DNA of 64,000 nucleotides from Desulfohalovibrio reitneri (GTDB lineage Bacteria > Desulfobacterota > Desulfovibrionia > Desulfovibrionales > Desulfovibrionaceae). A program made the translations under genes and the position numbers. Numbering within the stretch: position 1 is the stretch's first letter; each line of letters starts with the position of its first letter. The notes below the pieces were generated by a model. The model was not told the DNA's origin. It saw only the letters and a program-made list of their open reading frames with translations, and did not search any database. Location of the stretch: positions 1,005,001 through 1,069,000 of the forward strand of contig NZ_JOMJ01000003.1 of assembly GCF_000711295.1 (NCBI RefSeq). The letters are read 5' to 3'. Shown piece by piece: positions 22,611 through 32,329 of this stretch.

Positions 22611-23680
22611 AGACGCTGCACCGCCACCTCCTGAAAACCAACCTCTTTCTTATGCTCATCTGCCTTGGGGTGGGGGTTGTGGTCTATCTGCTCGCCGACG
22701 TGTTCGACCGCCTGGACGACTTCCTCGAGGCCGGGTTGGGCCTGGGTATGGTGCTGGCCTACTTCGGCAACAAAATACCACTCATCCTTTCACAGATCAT
22801 GCCAGCGGTGTTCCTCATCGCGCTGGTTGTCCAGCTGTCCCTCATGGAGCGAAATCGCGAGATGATGGCCCTGAGGACCGGCGGGGTATCCTACGGCAAG
22901 CTGGCCATGTTCTTCGTCTGCTACGCCCTGGTCTGGTCCGTGGTGCAGTTCGGCTTCACCGAGTATTTCGGCGTGCAAGGGTTGCGGGAAACGTCGCGAA
23001 TCTGGGCCGAGGATGTTCGCGAGCGGCAAATTGAATCGGAGAAGGTCAACAATGTCTGGTTCCGCGACGACAGTTTCGTGGTGCATTTCCAGGAAGCCAA
23101 CGTGGGCGAGGGAACCGGGCGTGGCATCACCGTGTACCAGATCTCCGAAAACAGCCAGTCGCTTATTTGGATGGTCCGCGCCAGGAGGTTCGAGGCGGGG
23201 CGGGGCGGCTGGACCCTGCTCGACGCCGATGTGACCAACCCCGACAAGTATACCACCCGTCACGTTCCCAGCCTTAATCTCAGTCTTTCCCAGAGCCTGC
23301 GAGCCTTCACCGCGGTGGAAAAAGGCGAGGGGCCGGCCCAGACGCCGGCGTGGGAATTGGCCCGAGCCATCGAGACCCTGGAGATGTCCGGCTCCAATGT
23401 GGAGGCGTTACGCACCGAGCTGCACGCCAAGGTGGCCTACGCCTTTTCCATTCTGACCATGGCCTTTTTGGCCTTGGCGGTGTCCACCTTCCGCTTCAAC
23501 ATTTACTTGAACATTACCGTCTCGCTGTTGGTGACGTTCGTATTCTACGGGCTCATCGTAGTCGGCTCGACCATGGGCAAGAAAGGGTTGCTGCCGCCAG
23601 AGGTGGGGGCCTGGATGGGCAACATGGTTGTGGTGCTGGCTTCGACGTCCCGCCTCATTTGGGTGGGCTCCAAGCACTGA
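22607..23680 (+). CDS. lptG: LPS export permease LptG
   Basis: The 357-aa protein is the second YjgP/YjgQ-family permease. It begins VKTLHRHLLKTNLFLMLICLGVGVVVYLLADVFDRLDDFLEAGL, followed by further membrane helices and a periplasmic domain (about 130-250). The family feature RTGGVSYGKLAMF follows the third helix. The GTG start at 22607 was chosen because AAGGAGGAGGAG is just upstream and it overlaps the lptF stop. Order LptF then LptG follows the common operon arrangement. Confidence 0.88.
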   Translation: MKTLHRHLLKTNLFLMLICLGVGVVVYLLADVFDRLDDFLEAGLGLGMVLAYFGNKIPLILSQIMPAVFLIALVVQLSLMERNREMMALRTGGVSYGKLAMFFVCYALVWSVVQFGFTEYFGVQGLRETSRIWAEDVRERQIESEKVNNVWFRDDSFVVHFQEANVGEGTGRGITVYQISENSQSLIWMVRARRFEAGRGGWTLLDADVTNPDKYTTRHVPSLNLSLSQSLRAFTAVEKGEGPAQTPAWELARAIETLEMSGSNVEALRTELHAKVAYAFSILTMAFLALAVSTFRFNIYLNITVSLLVTFVFYGLIVVGSTMGKKGLLPPEVGAWMGNMVVVLASTSRLIWVGSKH

Positions 23681-23716
23681 AGCATCCAGCCAACGGACTG
23701 CCGAAAGAGAGGGTGA

Positions 23717-24313
23717 TTAGGCCTCGAATTCTTCCTGCGCCAGTTCGTCCAGCACGTTCCAAAGCGTTTCCACCCCCATGCCTGTGGCCGAGGAAAAGAG
23801 CAGAGGGGGAGCCTCGGCCTGGAGAATGTCACGCCACTGGGATTGCCGCTTGGAGCGCTCCTTTTGCTTGCATTTGTCCGCCTTGGTCAGCACCGGCAGC
23901 AGGGGCAGGCCCAGGTTCAGGACGTAGGAAGTCATTTCCATGTCAAGCTTCTGTGGATCCAGCCGACAGTCCAGCAGGACAGCCACGCCGCGCAGGTTGG
24001 AGGTGGTCTCAAGGTAGGTTTCAATGAGCTTGGCCCAGGCGTTGCGGTCGGTCTTGGAGGCCTTGGCGTAGCCGTAGCCGGGAAGATCGGCCAGGAAATA
24101 CCCGACGGGGTCCACGCGGTAGAAATTGAGGCTACGGGTCTTGCCTGGTGAGGAGCTGATGCGGGCGAGCTTCTTGGAGCCGCCGAGCCGGTTGATCAGC
24201 GAGGATTTGCCCACGTTGGAGCGGCCCGCCAGGGCGACTTGCGGTCCGGCGGGAAGCTTCTCCTTGAGTTGGGGCAGCGTATAGGCTGTTTCCAGCAGTT
24301 CGAGTCGGCGCAT
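23717..24313 (-). CDS. engB: Ribosome-biogenesis GTPase EngB/YsxC
   Basis: The 198-aa protein has all G motifs: G1 GRSNVGKSS (residues 30-38), G2 region [11 protein letters not shown]3 DLPGYG, G4 TKAD and G5 SSATG. It assists assembly of the large ribosomal subunit. The length is typical of the family. It converges with lptG from the other strand. Confidence 0.95.
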   Translation of the reverse strand: MRRLELLETAYTLPQLKEKLPAGPQVALAGRSNVGKSSLINRLGGSKKLARISSSPGKTRSLNFYRVDPVGYFLADLPGYGYAKASKTDRNAWAKLIETYLETTSNLRGVAVLLDCRLDPQKLDMEMTSYVLNLGLPLLPVLTKADKCKQKERSKRQSQWRDILQAEAPPLLFSSATGMGVETLWNVLDELAQEEFEA

Positions 24314-24408
24314 GCTTGCTTTACTGGGTGGAGGTTGTTACATGGCGGCTTGCGCGCGGCCCCGGCAATCTCTCCCGATCGGGGCGCACCAGTCAAGGGA
24401 TTCCCGCT

Positions 24409-24864
24409 ATGCATCGTTTCCTCGTGGTCAACGGACCCAATCTGGGACATTTGGGCGTCCGCCAGCCCGACATCTACGGCACCCGGTCCATGGACGACCT
24501 GCCCGGCATCCTTCGAGGCCTGCTGGGCGAACGGGCCGAAACGGTGAAGATTGAGATCTTCCAGGCCAACGGGGAAGGGGAGATCATCGATCGGCTTGAA
24601 CGCGCCAGAGAAGAGGGCATCGATGGATTGGTCCTCAACGCCGGGGCGTACACGCATACTTCGTTGGCCCTGGCCGACTGCCTGGCCTGGATCGGCCTGC
24701 CCTGTGTGGAAGTCCATCTCTCCAACGTGCTGGCGCGTACCGAGGAGCCCCTGCGGCAGATTACCCTCACGGGCAAGCACTGCCTCGGAGTCGTGGCCGG
24801 ATTCGGCCTGGATTCCTACGCCCTGGCCGTGGCCGCGCTGCTTCGACACATGGAACAACAATGA
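24409..24864 (+). CDS. aroQ: 3-dehydroquinate dehydratase, type II
   Basis: The 151-aa protein catalyses the third step of the shikimate pathway. It shows the type II signature [19 protein letters not shown] with the catalytic tyrosine, [22 protein letters not shown] and [10 protein letters not shown] with the active-site histidine. The start at 24409 follows AAGGGA. The efp gene follows 16 bases later, so the two probably form an operon. Confidence 0.95.
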   Translation: MHRFLVVNGPNLGHLGVRQPDIYGTRSMDDLPGILRGLLGERAETVKIEIFQANGEGEIIDRLERAREEGIDGLVLNAGAYTHTSLALADCLAWIGLPCVEVHLSNVLARTEEPLRQITLTGKHCLGVVAGFGLDSYALAVAALLRHMEQQ

Positions 24865-24880
24865 TTTTTACGGAGGAAGG

Positions 24881-25438
24881 ATGATTCCCACCTCGGATTT
24901 TCGCCGCGGTTTGAAGATCGAACTGGACGGCACGCCCTTCGAGATCGTCGAATTTCAGCACCACAAGCCCGGCAAGGGTGGCGCGGTCATGCGCACCAAG
25001 CTCAAGAACGTGCTCACGGGCCAGGTCATCCAGCAGACCTTCCGCTCCGGCGAGAAGGTGGGCAAGCCGGACATGCAGACCCAGGACATGCAGTTCCTCT
25101 ACCGCGACGGCGAGGACCTGGTCTTCATGGACATGACCGATTACGAGCAGATGCATGTCGACCAGAAAGTGCTGGGCGACAAGGCCGGTTTTCTCAACGA
25201 CGGCATGCAGGTTCAGGCCCTGCTTTACAACGGCCAGCTCATCGACGTGAATCTTCCCGCTTCGCTGGAGTTCGAGGTTGCCGAAACAGAGCCCGGCATC
25301 CAGGGCGACCGCGTCTCCGGCGCCACAAAGCCCGCCACCCTTGTGACCGGAGTTACGGTGCAGGTTCCGCTGTTTATCGAAACAGGCGAGATCATCAAGG
25401 TTGATACGCGCTCCGGCGAGTACATAGGCCGAGCCTAG
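24881..25438 (+). CDS. efp: Translation elongation factor P
   Basis: The 185-aa protein has the three-domain EF-P pattern. The modification loop is HHKPGKGGA, with Lys32 at the tip, and the C-terminal domain ends [20 protein letters not shown] relieves stalling at proline runs. Lys32 suggests lysylation by an EpmA-type enzyme, though no epmA is in the window. GGAGGAAGG precedes the start. Confidence 0.97.
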   Translation: MIPTSDFRRGLKIELDGTPFEIVEFQHHKPGKGGAVMRTKLKNVLTGQVIQQTFRSGEKVGKPDMQTQDMQFLYRDGEDLVFMDMTDYEQMHVDQKVLGDKAGFLNDGMQVQALLYNGQLIDVNLPASLEFEVAETEPGIQGDRVSGATKPATLVTGVTVQVPLFIETGEIIKVDTRSGEYIGRA

Positions 25439-25537
25439 CAAATCGAAACGGGCCCTCCGCGGCTGCTGCCTATGGTGCGCATCCGCAAGGCCCGATAGGA
25501 GGGCAGAACCCTGCGGGGTCGAATCCTCTTCCGCGAG

Positions 25538-27823
25538 ATGGTCGGACTGGCCCTGTTGTTCTGGGCCGTATTCCTGGCTGTCAGCCTGCACACCTATTCG
25601 CCCTTGGACCCCAGCCTGAACAGGGCGGTGAGTCCTGGTGCGGAGGTGCACAATCTGGCCGGCCCGGTGGGTTCCTACACCGCCGGGCTGTTGGTTGATC
25701 TTTTCGGGATCGGGGCAGCCCTGGCCCCGATCCTCTTTCTCTATCTCTCCGTGCTGTGCTTCGCGCCCCGCCTGTCCATCGCCTGGTGGCGCTGGGCGGG
25801 GCTGATCCTGCTCGGCCTGTGCCTTATGACCGGAGCGGAGAGTGAAGCGCTCGGATCGGCTTTGTCCTACGGTGAAATCGGCGGCGGCGGTCTGTTGGGA
25901 GGACAGCTTTTCCAGCTTTCCCGTCTGCTGTTGCGTGGCGTGGGCGCGGCCCTGTTCTGGATTTTCCTCTTTCTGGTCGGCGTGCAACTCGCGGGTGGCG
26001 TTGTCTGGTCCTCGCTTCTCAAACGGCTGCGCGGAAAAGGGCTGGACTTCTGGCGCAAAGGCCGGGAGCGCACTGAGCGGCACACCAAGCTGCGCGATCA
26101 AAAAGCCGAGAAAAAGGCTGAGAAGAAGCGGCGCAAAGAGGAAGCCAGAGCCGCCAAGAGCGCCGAGAAGGAGGCCGCCAGAGAGCACCGGGAGGCCGAA
26201 AAGTCCTCGCGGAAAGGCGTGGAGTCTGCAGCCAATCCAGGCCATGAGGAAGATGATTTTGATCTTGACGTGAACCTGGCCGCCTTCAAGGAGCAGGCGA
26301 GCGGCCAGGATGAAGGGGAATTCTCCTTTGAGGGGGAAGAGTCCAAGAACAAACCCGCTCCAGCCAATCCCAAGAAAATCAAGGCGGCCCCGGGAGGGCT
26401 TCCCCCGCTCAACCTATTGACCTCCCATGATTCCCAGCAGTCCGGCGTCAGCCGTGATCAACTGCAGACCATGGCGGACAACCTTATCGCCTGCCTGGCT
26501 GATTTCGGCATCAAGGGCGAGGTCACGGACATCAAGCCCGGGCCGGTTGTAACCATGTTCGAGGTGAAACCAGCTCCGGGCACCAAGATCAGCCGCATCT
26601 CCAATCTGGCCGACGACCTTGCCCTGGCCATGAAGGCCCTGGCCGTGCGCATTGACGCCATTCCCGGCTCCGACGCAGTTGGGGTGGAGATCCCCAACGA
26701 AGAGCGGCAAACCGTTTTTCTCAAGGACGTGTTCGCCGCCGACTCATTCGGCAAGGCCAAGTCCAAATTGACCATGGCCCTGGGTGAGGACATCCAGGGC
26801 ACCCCCTTCACCGCGGACCTGGCCAAGATGCCACACCTGCTGGTTGCGGGCGCGACAGGCGCGGGCAAAAGCGTATGCATCAACACCATACTCATGAGCT
26901 TCCTCTACAAGGCCTCGCCGGAAGAAGTGAAGCTTTTGCTGGTGGATCCCAAGCGCATTGAGTTGGCCGTATACGCCGACCTGCCGCACCTGGTGCATCC
27001 TGTGGTCACGGAGATGGGCATGGCCAAAAGCGCCCTGGAATGGGCGGTTGCCGAGATGGACCGGCGCTATCAAGCCATGGCAACCTTGGGTGTCCGCAAC
27101 ATTGAAGGATACAACGAAAAACTTCCAAAAGTCGACCTGGAGCAGAAGCCCGAGGCCGCCGGACTGGAGCGCATGCCGTTCCTGGTCATCGTCATCGACG
27201 AACTCGCCGACCTCATGATGACCGCGGGCAAGGAGGCGGAGATGCACATCGTCCGCCTGGCCCAGTTGGCGAGAGCCGCGGGCATCCACCTCATCCTGGC
27301 CACCCAGCGCCCCAGCGTGGATGTGGTCACGGGCCTTATCAAGGCCAACTTTCCCTCGCGCCTCTCCTTTCAGGTGACCAGCAAGCACGATTCTCGCACC
27401 ATTCTGGACATGCCCGGGGCCGAACGGCTGCTGGGACGCGGCGACTCCCTGTTCAAGCCCAGCGGAGGGAAGGTGCGCCGCGTCCACGGGGCCTTTGTGG
27501 ATGAAGACGAGATCGAGAAAGTGGTTTCCTTCTGGAAGGCCAGACAGCCGCAGGAATTCGCTGTGGATTTCGAGGAATGGGCCAAGGAGAATTCGGACGA
27601 GGCGGCGGAAGGCGAACCCGGTGCGCTGGACAGCGATCCCCTTTACCAGGAGGCTGTGGACTTCGTCAGCCAGCAGGGCAAGGCATCCATATCCCTCATC
27701 CAGCGGCGATTCCGCATCGGCTTCAACCGTGCCGCCCGGTTCATCGAACAAATGGAGATGGACGGCATGCTCGGCCCCCAGGAGGGAAGCAAACCCAGGC
27801 CGGTCATCAAGGGGCGGGAGTAG
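25538..27823 (+). CDS. ftsK: DNA translocase FtsK
   Basis: This 761-aa protein couples chromosome segregation to division and activates XerCD recombination at dif. It has four N-terminal membrane helices (to about 170), a charged Lys/Glu linker (about 185-310), the motor domain with P-loop AGATGAGKS near 437 and VIVIDELADLMM, and a gamma winged helix at the C-terminus (SISLIQRRFRIGFNRAARFIEQME). The ATG at 25538 lacks a ribosome-binding site. A CTG at 25511, in frame and eight bases after TAGGAGGG, would add LRGRILFRE and may be the true start. Confidence 0.95.
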   Translation: MVGLALLFWAVFLAVSLHTYSPLDPSLNRAVSPGAEVHNLAGPVGSYTAGLLVDLFGIGAALAPILFLYLSVLCFAPRLSIAWWRWAGLILLGLCLMTGAESEALGSALSYGEIGGGGLLGGQLFQLSRLLLRGVGAALFWIFLFLVGVQLAGGVVWSSLLKRLRGKGLDFWRKGRERTERHTKLRDQKAEKKAEKKRRKEEARAAKSAEKEAAREHREAEKSSRKGVESAANPGHEEDDFDLDVNLAAFKEQASGQDEGEFSFEGEESKNKPAPANPKKIKAAPGGLPPLNLLTSHDSQQSGVSRDQLQTMADNLIACLADFGIKGEVTDIKPGPVVTMFEVKPAPGTKISRISNLADDLALAMKALAVRIDAIPGSDAVGVEIPNEERQTVFLKDVFAADSFGKAKSKLTMALGEDIQGTPFTADLAKMPHLLVAGATGAGKSVCINTILMSFLYKASPEEVKLLLVDPKRIELAVYADLPHLVHPVVTEMGMAKSALEWAVAEMDRRYQAMATLGVRNIEGYNEKLPKVDLEQKPEAAGLERMPFLVIVIDELADLMMTAGKEAEMHIVRLAQLARAAGIHLILATQRPSVDVVTGLIKANFPSRLSFQVTSKHDSRTILDMPGAERLLGRGDSLFKPSGGKVRRVHGAFVDEDEIEKVVSFWKARQPQEFAVDFEEWAKENSDEAAEGEPGALDSDPLYQEAVDFVSQQGKASISLIQRRFRIGFNRAARFIEQMEMDGMLGPQEGSKPRPVIKGRE

Positions 27824-27829
27824 GGCGCT

Positions 27830-28294
27830 TCAATCCCAGGTGTAGCGGAACAGGCATCTGACGTTGCCGCAACTGATGGTTTCCGGTCTTTCCAGCCGCA
27901 GGCTGCTCGAGTATCCTTGGGCGAACGCCCCGTCACGGACGCAGGAAAGCTGAAAGATGAGGTCGTCCGCCAAGCCCATGGCCTTGTAGGCCTCAACGTA
28001 GCCGCATCCTGACACTTCTATCTCCAAGCGGTTTTCTTCAAGTTGTACTCGAGCAATATCCAAGGCATCTCCGGCCCGCCAAATGTCCACCACGCCGGAA
28101 AAGTGGTGCAGATTCGGGCCATCAGGCGCGGTTTCGGCAAAGGAGCGCCCCGCCTCTTCCGCTTCCTCCCTGGTCATTCGACCGATGAGGTCCAAGGCGG
28201 CCTGACGGCCGTGCTCCGCCCGGAAAATCTCGAACATTCTGGCGAATGTCTCCGCCTGGACCTTGCGTCTGACGATTTGCGGCATATCATCCAT
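27830..28294 (-). CDS. ATC hydrolase-family (L-2-amino-thiazoline-4-carboxylate hydrolase-like) protein
   Basis: The 154-aa protein resembles the PF14196 family. Its C-terminal part shows the typical spacing of cysteines and aspartate: EIEVSGCGYVEAYKAMGLADDLIFQLSCVRDGAFAQGYSSSLRLERPETISCGNVRCLFRY. The true substrate of most family members is unknown. I chose 28294 because GGGGAG lies upstream; an ATG at 28342 is also in frame. It lies between the convergent end of ftsK and the divergent lolA. Confidence 0.65.
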   Translation of the reverse strand: MDDMPQIVRRKVQAETFARMFEIFRAEHGRQAALDLIGRMTREEAEEAGRSFAETAPDGPNLHHFSGVVDIWRAGDALDIARVQLEENRLEIEVSGCGYVEAYKAMGLADDLIFQLSCVRDGAFAQGYSSSLRLERPETISCGNVRCLFRYTWD

Positions 28295-28365
28295 ATCGTT
28301 CACTCCCCGGTTGAGCGACACCATGCCTTTCCGGGGCGTCATCCGAAAGAGGAAAAGGAGACCCC

Positions 28366-29034
28366 ATGCGCTTCCGAAGCATAGTCCCCATAGCGCTCCT
28401 GGTTCTGTTTACCGTGAGCTGGGCCGCGCCAGTGGCGGGGGCGGAAGTGGCCAAGGCCATTCAGCAAAAGTACGAGTCTCTGGAGAGTTTCCGGGCGGAC
28501 TTCAAGCAGCAGTTGAAGAACGCAGCTTCCGGTGAAATCGAGGAGCGCGAAGGCTCCATCGCCTATGAAAAACCCGGGCTCATCCGCTGGGAAACGGTTC
28601 GCCCCGAACCGGAGGTTCTCGTTGTCGGCCAAGAGGCGGTCTGGAACTATTTCCCCAAGGATGAATTGGCCATCAAGAGCCCGGTGGAACAGGTTCTCGG
28701 TTCCAAGACCATGCTGCGCTTCCTATCCGGCAAAGCGCGACTTGACGAGGATTTCTGGATTGAGGACGAGGGCAGGGAAGCTGGCCTTATCAAGCTTGGG
28801 CTGACGCCAAAGAATCCGGAACCGAGCCTGGTGCGGGCCACTGTCTGGGTTGACCCGGAAACATATTTGCTGCGCAGCATCCTGCTCATTGATTTCTACG
28901 GCAACGCCAACAAGCTGGGGCTGGACAACCTGGTTTTGGATCCGAAATTGCCCAGCGACCTGTTTTCTTTCACGCCGCCGGAAGGGGTGGAAGTCGAGGA
29001 CAACACCGTCAGCCCAGGCCAACCGACTTCTTGA
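28366..29034 (+). CDS. lolA: Outer-membrane lipoprotein carrier LolA
   Basis: The 222-aa protein has a signal peptide (MRFRSIVPIALLVLFTVSWAAPVAGA). It continues with the LolA fold pattern (LESFRADFKQQLKN, GSIAYEKPGLIRWE, WVDPETYLLRSILLIDFYGN). It carries lipoproteins across the periplasm. AAGGAGA precedes the start. Closeness to ftsK is common in proteobacteria. Its last 26 bases overlap the end of the convergent rluB-like gene. Confidence 0.92.
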   Translation: MRFRSIVPIALLVLFTVSWAAPVAGAEVAKAIQQKYESLESFRADFKQQLKNAASGEIEEREGSIAYEKPGLIRWETVRPEPEVLVVGQEAVWNYFPKDELAIKSPVEQVLGSKTMLRFLSGKARLDEDFWIEDEGREAGLIKLGLTPKNPEPSLVRATVWVDPETYLLRSILLIDFYGNANKLGLDNLVLDPKLPSDLFSFTPPEGVEVEDNTVSPGQPTS

Positions 29035-29749
29035 GCGCGGCCACCTCGCCGCCATCAAGCGAACGAATCTCGCCCGGCGGCAGCTTGCCGAGTTCCAGGG
29101 GCCCCTGAGCAACGCGTCGCAGGCGCAAAACGGCCCAGCCGAGATCATCGCACATGCGGCGAATCTGCCGGTTGACGCCCTGGCGAAGCACCAAGCGCAA
29201 TTCCGTTTCGTCCCTGTCGCGTTTGACGATTTCCGCCTCGACAGGAGACAGGTCCGTTCCATCGGAAAGGCGCATGCCCTGCCGGATGGTCTGCACTCCG
29301 TGCTTGTCCACATTGCCTAGGACCCGCAATTGGTAGACTTTGGGCAGGTGGTACCGGGGGTGGGTCATGCGGTTGGTCAACTCGCCGTCATCCGTGAGCA
29401 ACAGCAACCCTTCGGAGAAGAAGTCCAGGCGGCCCACTGGTACAAGCCGTCGGCCGTTCCATTTTTCCGGCAGCAGGTCCAGGACCGTGGTCCTGCCTTG
29501 CGGGTCCTTGGCCGTGGTCACGGTACGCACGGGCTTATGCAACATGAGGTAGGCATGTTCCTCCGCCGGAGAGGGCAGGAGGGCGCCGTCCACCTCGATG
29601 CGGCTGCGGGCGGGATCGACGCGGCGTCCGGGTTCTGTAACCTTTTCGCCGTCCACGTACACGCGTCCGGCGAAGACCAGTTCATCCGCCTTGCGGCGAG
29701 AGCATACTCCGGACTGGGCGATGGCTTTGTTGAGTCGGGTTGCAGCCAT
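29009..29749 (-). CDS. rluB: 23S rRNA pseudouridine synthase, RluB/RsuA family
   Basis: The 246-aa protein has an N-terminal S4 RNA-binding domain (RLNKAIAQSGVCSRRKADELVFAGRVYVDGE). The RsuA-type catalytic region contains GRLDFFSEGLLLLTDDGEL, with the essential aspartate, and GVNRQIRRMCDDLG. Length and motifs fit RluB better than RluE or RluF, but exact target specificity cannot be read from sequence. The yedF gene lies immediately upstream on the same strand. Confidence 0.88.
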   Translation of the reverse strand: MAATRLNKAIAQSGVCSRRKADELVFAGRVYVDGEKVTEPGRRVDPARSRIEVDGALLPSPAEEHAYLMLHKPVRTVTTAKDPQGRTTVLDLLPEKWNGRRLVPVGRLDFFSEGLLLLTDDGELTNRMTHPRYHLPKVYQLRVLGNVDKHGVQTIRQGMRLSDGTDLSPVEAEIVKRDRDETELRLVLRQGVNRQIRRMCDDLGWAVLRLRRVAQGPLELGKLPPGEIRSLDGGEVAALKKSVGLG

Positions 29750-30367
29750 TTATACTTTGATGACCGAGGTCGCGTTCTGCAGGCCGGTGACAACGTCCAG
29801 CATGTTTGTGGTCTCGCCCACTTCTTTGGAGTCCAGCAGTCCGAAATGCTCCAGGCAGGTGCCGCATACCAGGGTCTTTACGCCGGAATCAGCCAGAATT
29901 TTGAGCTTATCCAGGCATTCGTGCCCCGAGCAGGCCAGTCGAACAGCACCGTTGACCAGGATGACGCGCCACAGTTCGCCGCCCATCTCCGGCAGCGTGG
30001 CCAAAAAATTGGCCATCAGCCTGGCGCCGAGCGCGTCGTCGCCGCGACCAATGGTTTCAGCGGTGATGAAAACTGCGACCCGCTTGTCAAGCTGGGTGAT
30101 TTCCTCGTCACCCATCACACGGCATTCCTCGCACTCCGCCGCGGCCTGCCCGGAGCGGGCGGTAATGTGGAAGGAGCCGTCGGCGTTTTCCGTGACCTCG
30201 GCAACATATCCCCTGGAGGCGAGAAACCGGGACACGTTGTCCCTGGCCGCGGCGTTGTCCACAACAACCTGCAGTTCCATGGGAGCGTCGGTATCCAGAC
30301 GTTCCTTGCAGCGCAAAACGGGTTGGGGGCAGGATAGCCCCTGGCAGTCCAGAACGATTTCAGGCAT
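29750..30367 (-). CDS. yedF: YedF: sulfurtransferase-like selenium-metabolism protein
   Basis: The 205-aa protein combines an N-terminal TusA/SirA domain with the CPQP motif (C13 in GLSCPQPVL) and a C-terminal DsrE-like domain ending in CGTCLEHFGLLD. This fusion is annotated in selenium-using bacteria. A role in delivering reduced selenium is suggested but not proven. The start at 30367 follows AAAGGAGA with good spacing; the longer frame to 30511 has no such signal. Its stop directly adjoins the rluB start. Confidence 0.88.
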   Translation of the reverse strand: MPEIVLDCQGLSCPQPVLRCKERLDTDAPMELQVVVDNAAARDNVSRFLASRGYVAEVTENADGSFHITARSGQAAAECEECRVMGDEEITQLDKRVAVFITAETIGRGDDALGARLMANFLATLPEMGGELWRVILVNGAVRLACSGHECLDKLKILADSGVKTLVCGTCLEHFGLLDSKEVGETTNMLDVVTGLQNATSVIKV

Positions 30368-30529
30368 ACTTTCTAGCTCTCCTTTGCAGTGATAGGCACC
30401 ACATCTCGCGAGTCCGGTCAAATGCCTTTTTTCACGGTTTTGCCGGATAATCCATCGCGCGGGCCGATGGCTCCACTTGCCAAGGAGAGCCGGGAGGTTT
30501 ATTCCTCCCACCGCCCATAAGGATACAAC

Positions 30530-32326
30530 GTGAGCGACAAGAACTACCTCCAGAACATCTACCTACTCAAGCGCTGCCTCGGCTACTTCAAGCCCTACAA
30601 GTGGCGCATCGGCCTGGCCCTTATCGCCATGGGCGTGGTGGCGGCCAGCACCGGCGCGTCGGCCTATCTGGTCAAACCCGCCCTGGACGACATCTTCATC
30701 AACAAGAACACCGAGGCCCTCTACGTTCTGCCTCCGCTGTTCGTGCTGGTCATTGCCCTCAAAGGGCTGGGGCGGTTCTTCCAGAACTACCTCATGCAGT
30801 CCTGCGGCCTGGTCGTGCTGGAGAGGTTGCGCAACCAACTCTTCTCAAAGATGGTCCGGCTGCCCATCCGCTTTTTCGACGACAACCAGGTGGGCATGCT
30901 CATGTCGCGGATCATCTACGACGTGATGGCCATCCGCAACTCCATGCCTTCCATCGTCATGCTGGTGCGCCAGTTGCTGACCATGCTTTTTCTCATTGGA
31001 GTGGTGTTTTACCAGAACGCCTATCTGGCTTTCTGGGCGGTGCTTGTCCTGCCGCTCGCCCTGTACCCCTTCATCTTCTTCGGCAAAAAGTTGCGCAAGC
31101 TGGGGCGCAGAAACCAAGTCAAGCTTGCCGACATCTCCACCTTCCTGCAGGAATCGTTCAGCGGCGTTCGCGTCATCAAAGCTTTTGCCAACGAGTCCGA
31201 GGAGGAAAAGCGATTCGGCAAAGAGAACAACAGGCTCGTGGACATCTACACCCGCGAACTCGTGTACTCAGAGCTTTCCTCGCCGGTCATGGAGCTGGTC
31301 GGCGCGTTGGGCATCGGCCTGGTTATCTTCTACGGCGGCTTCCAGGTCATCGAGGGCGAGTCCACCCCCGGCACCTTCTTCTCTTTCTGTGCCGGCCTGC
31401 TCATGCTCTACGATCCCATCAAGAAGATGAACGACGCCAACAAGAACATCCAGAAGGCCCTGGCTGGAGGGGAGCGGGTGTTCGAGATTCTGGACGCCGA
31501 GGAAATCCAAGAAGAGCGGGAAGGAGAGGCTGAATTTCAAGGACCGCTTGAAGACCTCACCTTCGACAGCGTCACCTTTTCCTACCCCGATTCCGAAGCT
31601 CCGGCCCTGGATCAAGTGGACCTGCGGGTCAAGTCCGGAGAGCGCATCGCCATCGTCGGCCCCTCGGGTTCCGGCAAAACCACGCTGGTCAACCTCATAC
31701 CGCGTTTCTTCCTGCCCGACTCCGGCCACATCCTGCTCAATGGCCGCGAACTGGACGACTACACCCTCAAATCCCTGCGTCTGAACATCGGGATGGTTTC
31801 TCAGGATCCTTTCCTCTTTAATATCTCCATTGCCGACAACATCGGCTACGGCCTGGAAGGGGTGGATCAGGGCAAGATCGAGGAAGCCGCCCGCATGGCC
31901 TTCGCCCATGAGTTTATCACCAACTTGCCGCAGGGATACAACACGGTTATCGGTGAGCGGGGGGTGAAACTCTCCGGCGGCCAGAAACAACGGCTGACAA
32001 TAGCCCGGGCCTTGCTCAAGAACCCGCCGCTCCTCATTCTGGACGAGGCCACCAGCGCCCTGGACACGGAATCGGAGCGCATCGTGCAGAAGGCTCTGGA
32101 AAACCTCATGCAAGACCGCACCTCCATCGTCATCGCCCACCGCCTTTCCACGGTGCTGGGCGCGGACCGCATCGTGGTCATGCAGCGGGGACGGGTTTTG
32201 GCGGAAGGAACGCACGGCGACCTGCTTTCCACCTGCCCCCTCTACGCCAAGCTCTACCACATGCAGTTCTCCGAATCCGGCGAATGGGAACTCGCGGCGG
32301 AAGAGGACAAGAAAGCGGGAGAGTAG
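30530..32326 (+). CDS. msbA: Lipid A flippase MsbA, ABC transporter
   Basis: The 598-aa half-transporter has six membrane helices in the first 320 residues and a nucleotide-binding domain. That domain shows Walker A GPSGSGKTT (about 377), signature KLSGGQKQR (about 480), Walker B LLILDEATSALD and the H-loop VIAHRLST. It flips lipid A-core across the inner membrane. The start is GTG at 30530. It leads a four-gene cluster with three lipid- or glycan-modifying enzymes, which supports the MsbA call over other exporters. Confidence 0.92.
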   Translation: MSDKNYLQNIYLLKRCLGYFKPYKWRIGLALIAMGVVAASTGASAYLVKPALDDIFINKNTEALYVLPPLFVLVIALKGLGRFFQNYLMQSCGLVVLERLRNQLFSKMVRLPIRFFDDNQVGMLMSRIIYDVMAIRNSMPSIVMLVRQLLTMLFLIGVVFYQNAYLAFWAVLVLPLALYPFIFFGKKLRKLGRRNQVKLADISTFLQESFSGVRVIKAFANESEEEKRFGKENNRLVDIYTRELVYSELSSPVMELVGALGIGLVIFYGGFQVIEGESTPGTFFSFCAGLLMLYDPIKKMNDANKNIQKALAGGERVFEILDAEEIQEEREGEAEFQGPLEDLTFDSVTFSYPDSEAPALDQVDLRVKSGERIAIVGPSGSGKTTLVNLIPRFFLPDSGHILLNGRELDDYTLKSLRLNIGMVSQDPFLFNISIADNIGYGLEGVDQGKIEEAARMAFAHEFITNLPQGYNTVIGERGVKLSGGQKQRLTIARALLKNPPLLILDEATSALDTESERIVQKALENLMQDRTSIVIAHRLSTVLGADRIVVMQRGRVLAEGTHGDLLSTCPLYAKLYHMQFSESGEWELAAEEDKKAGE

Positions 32327-32329
32327 GGG

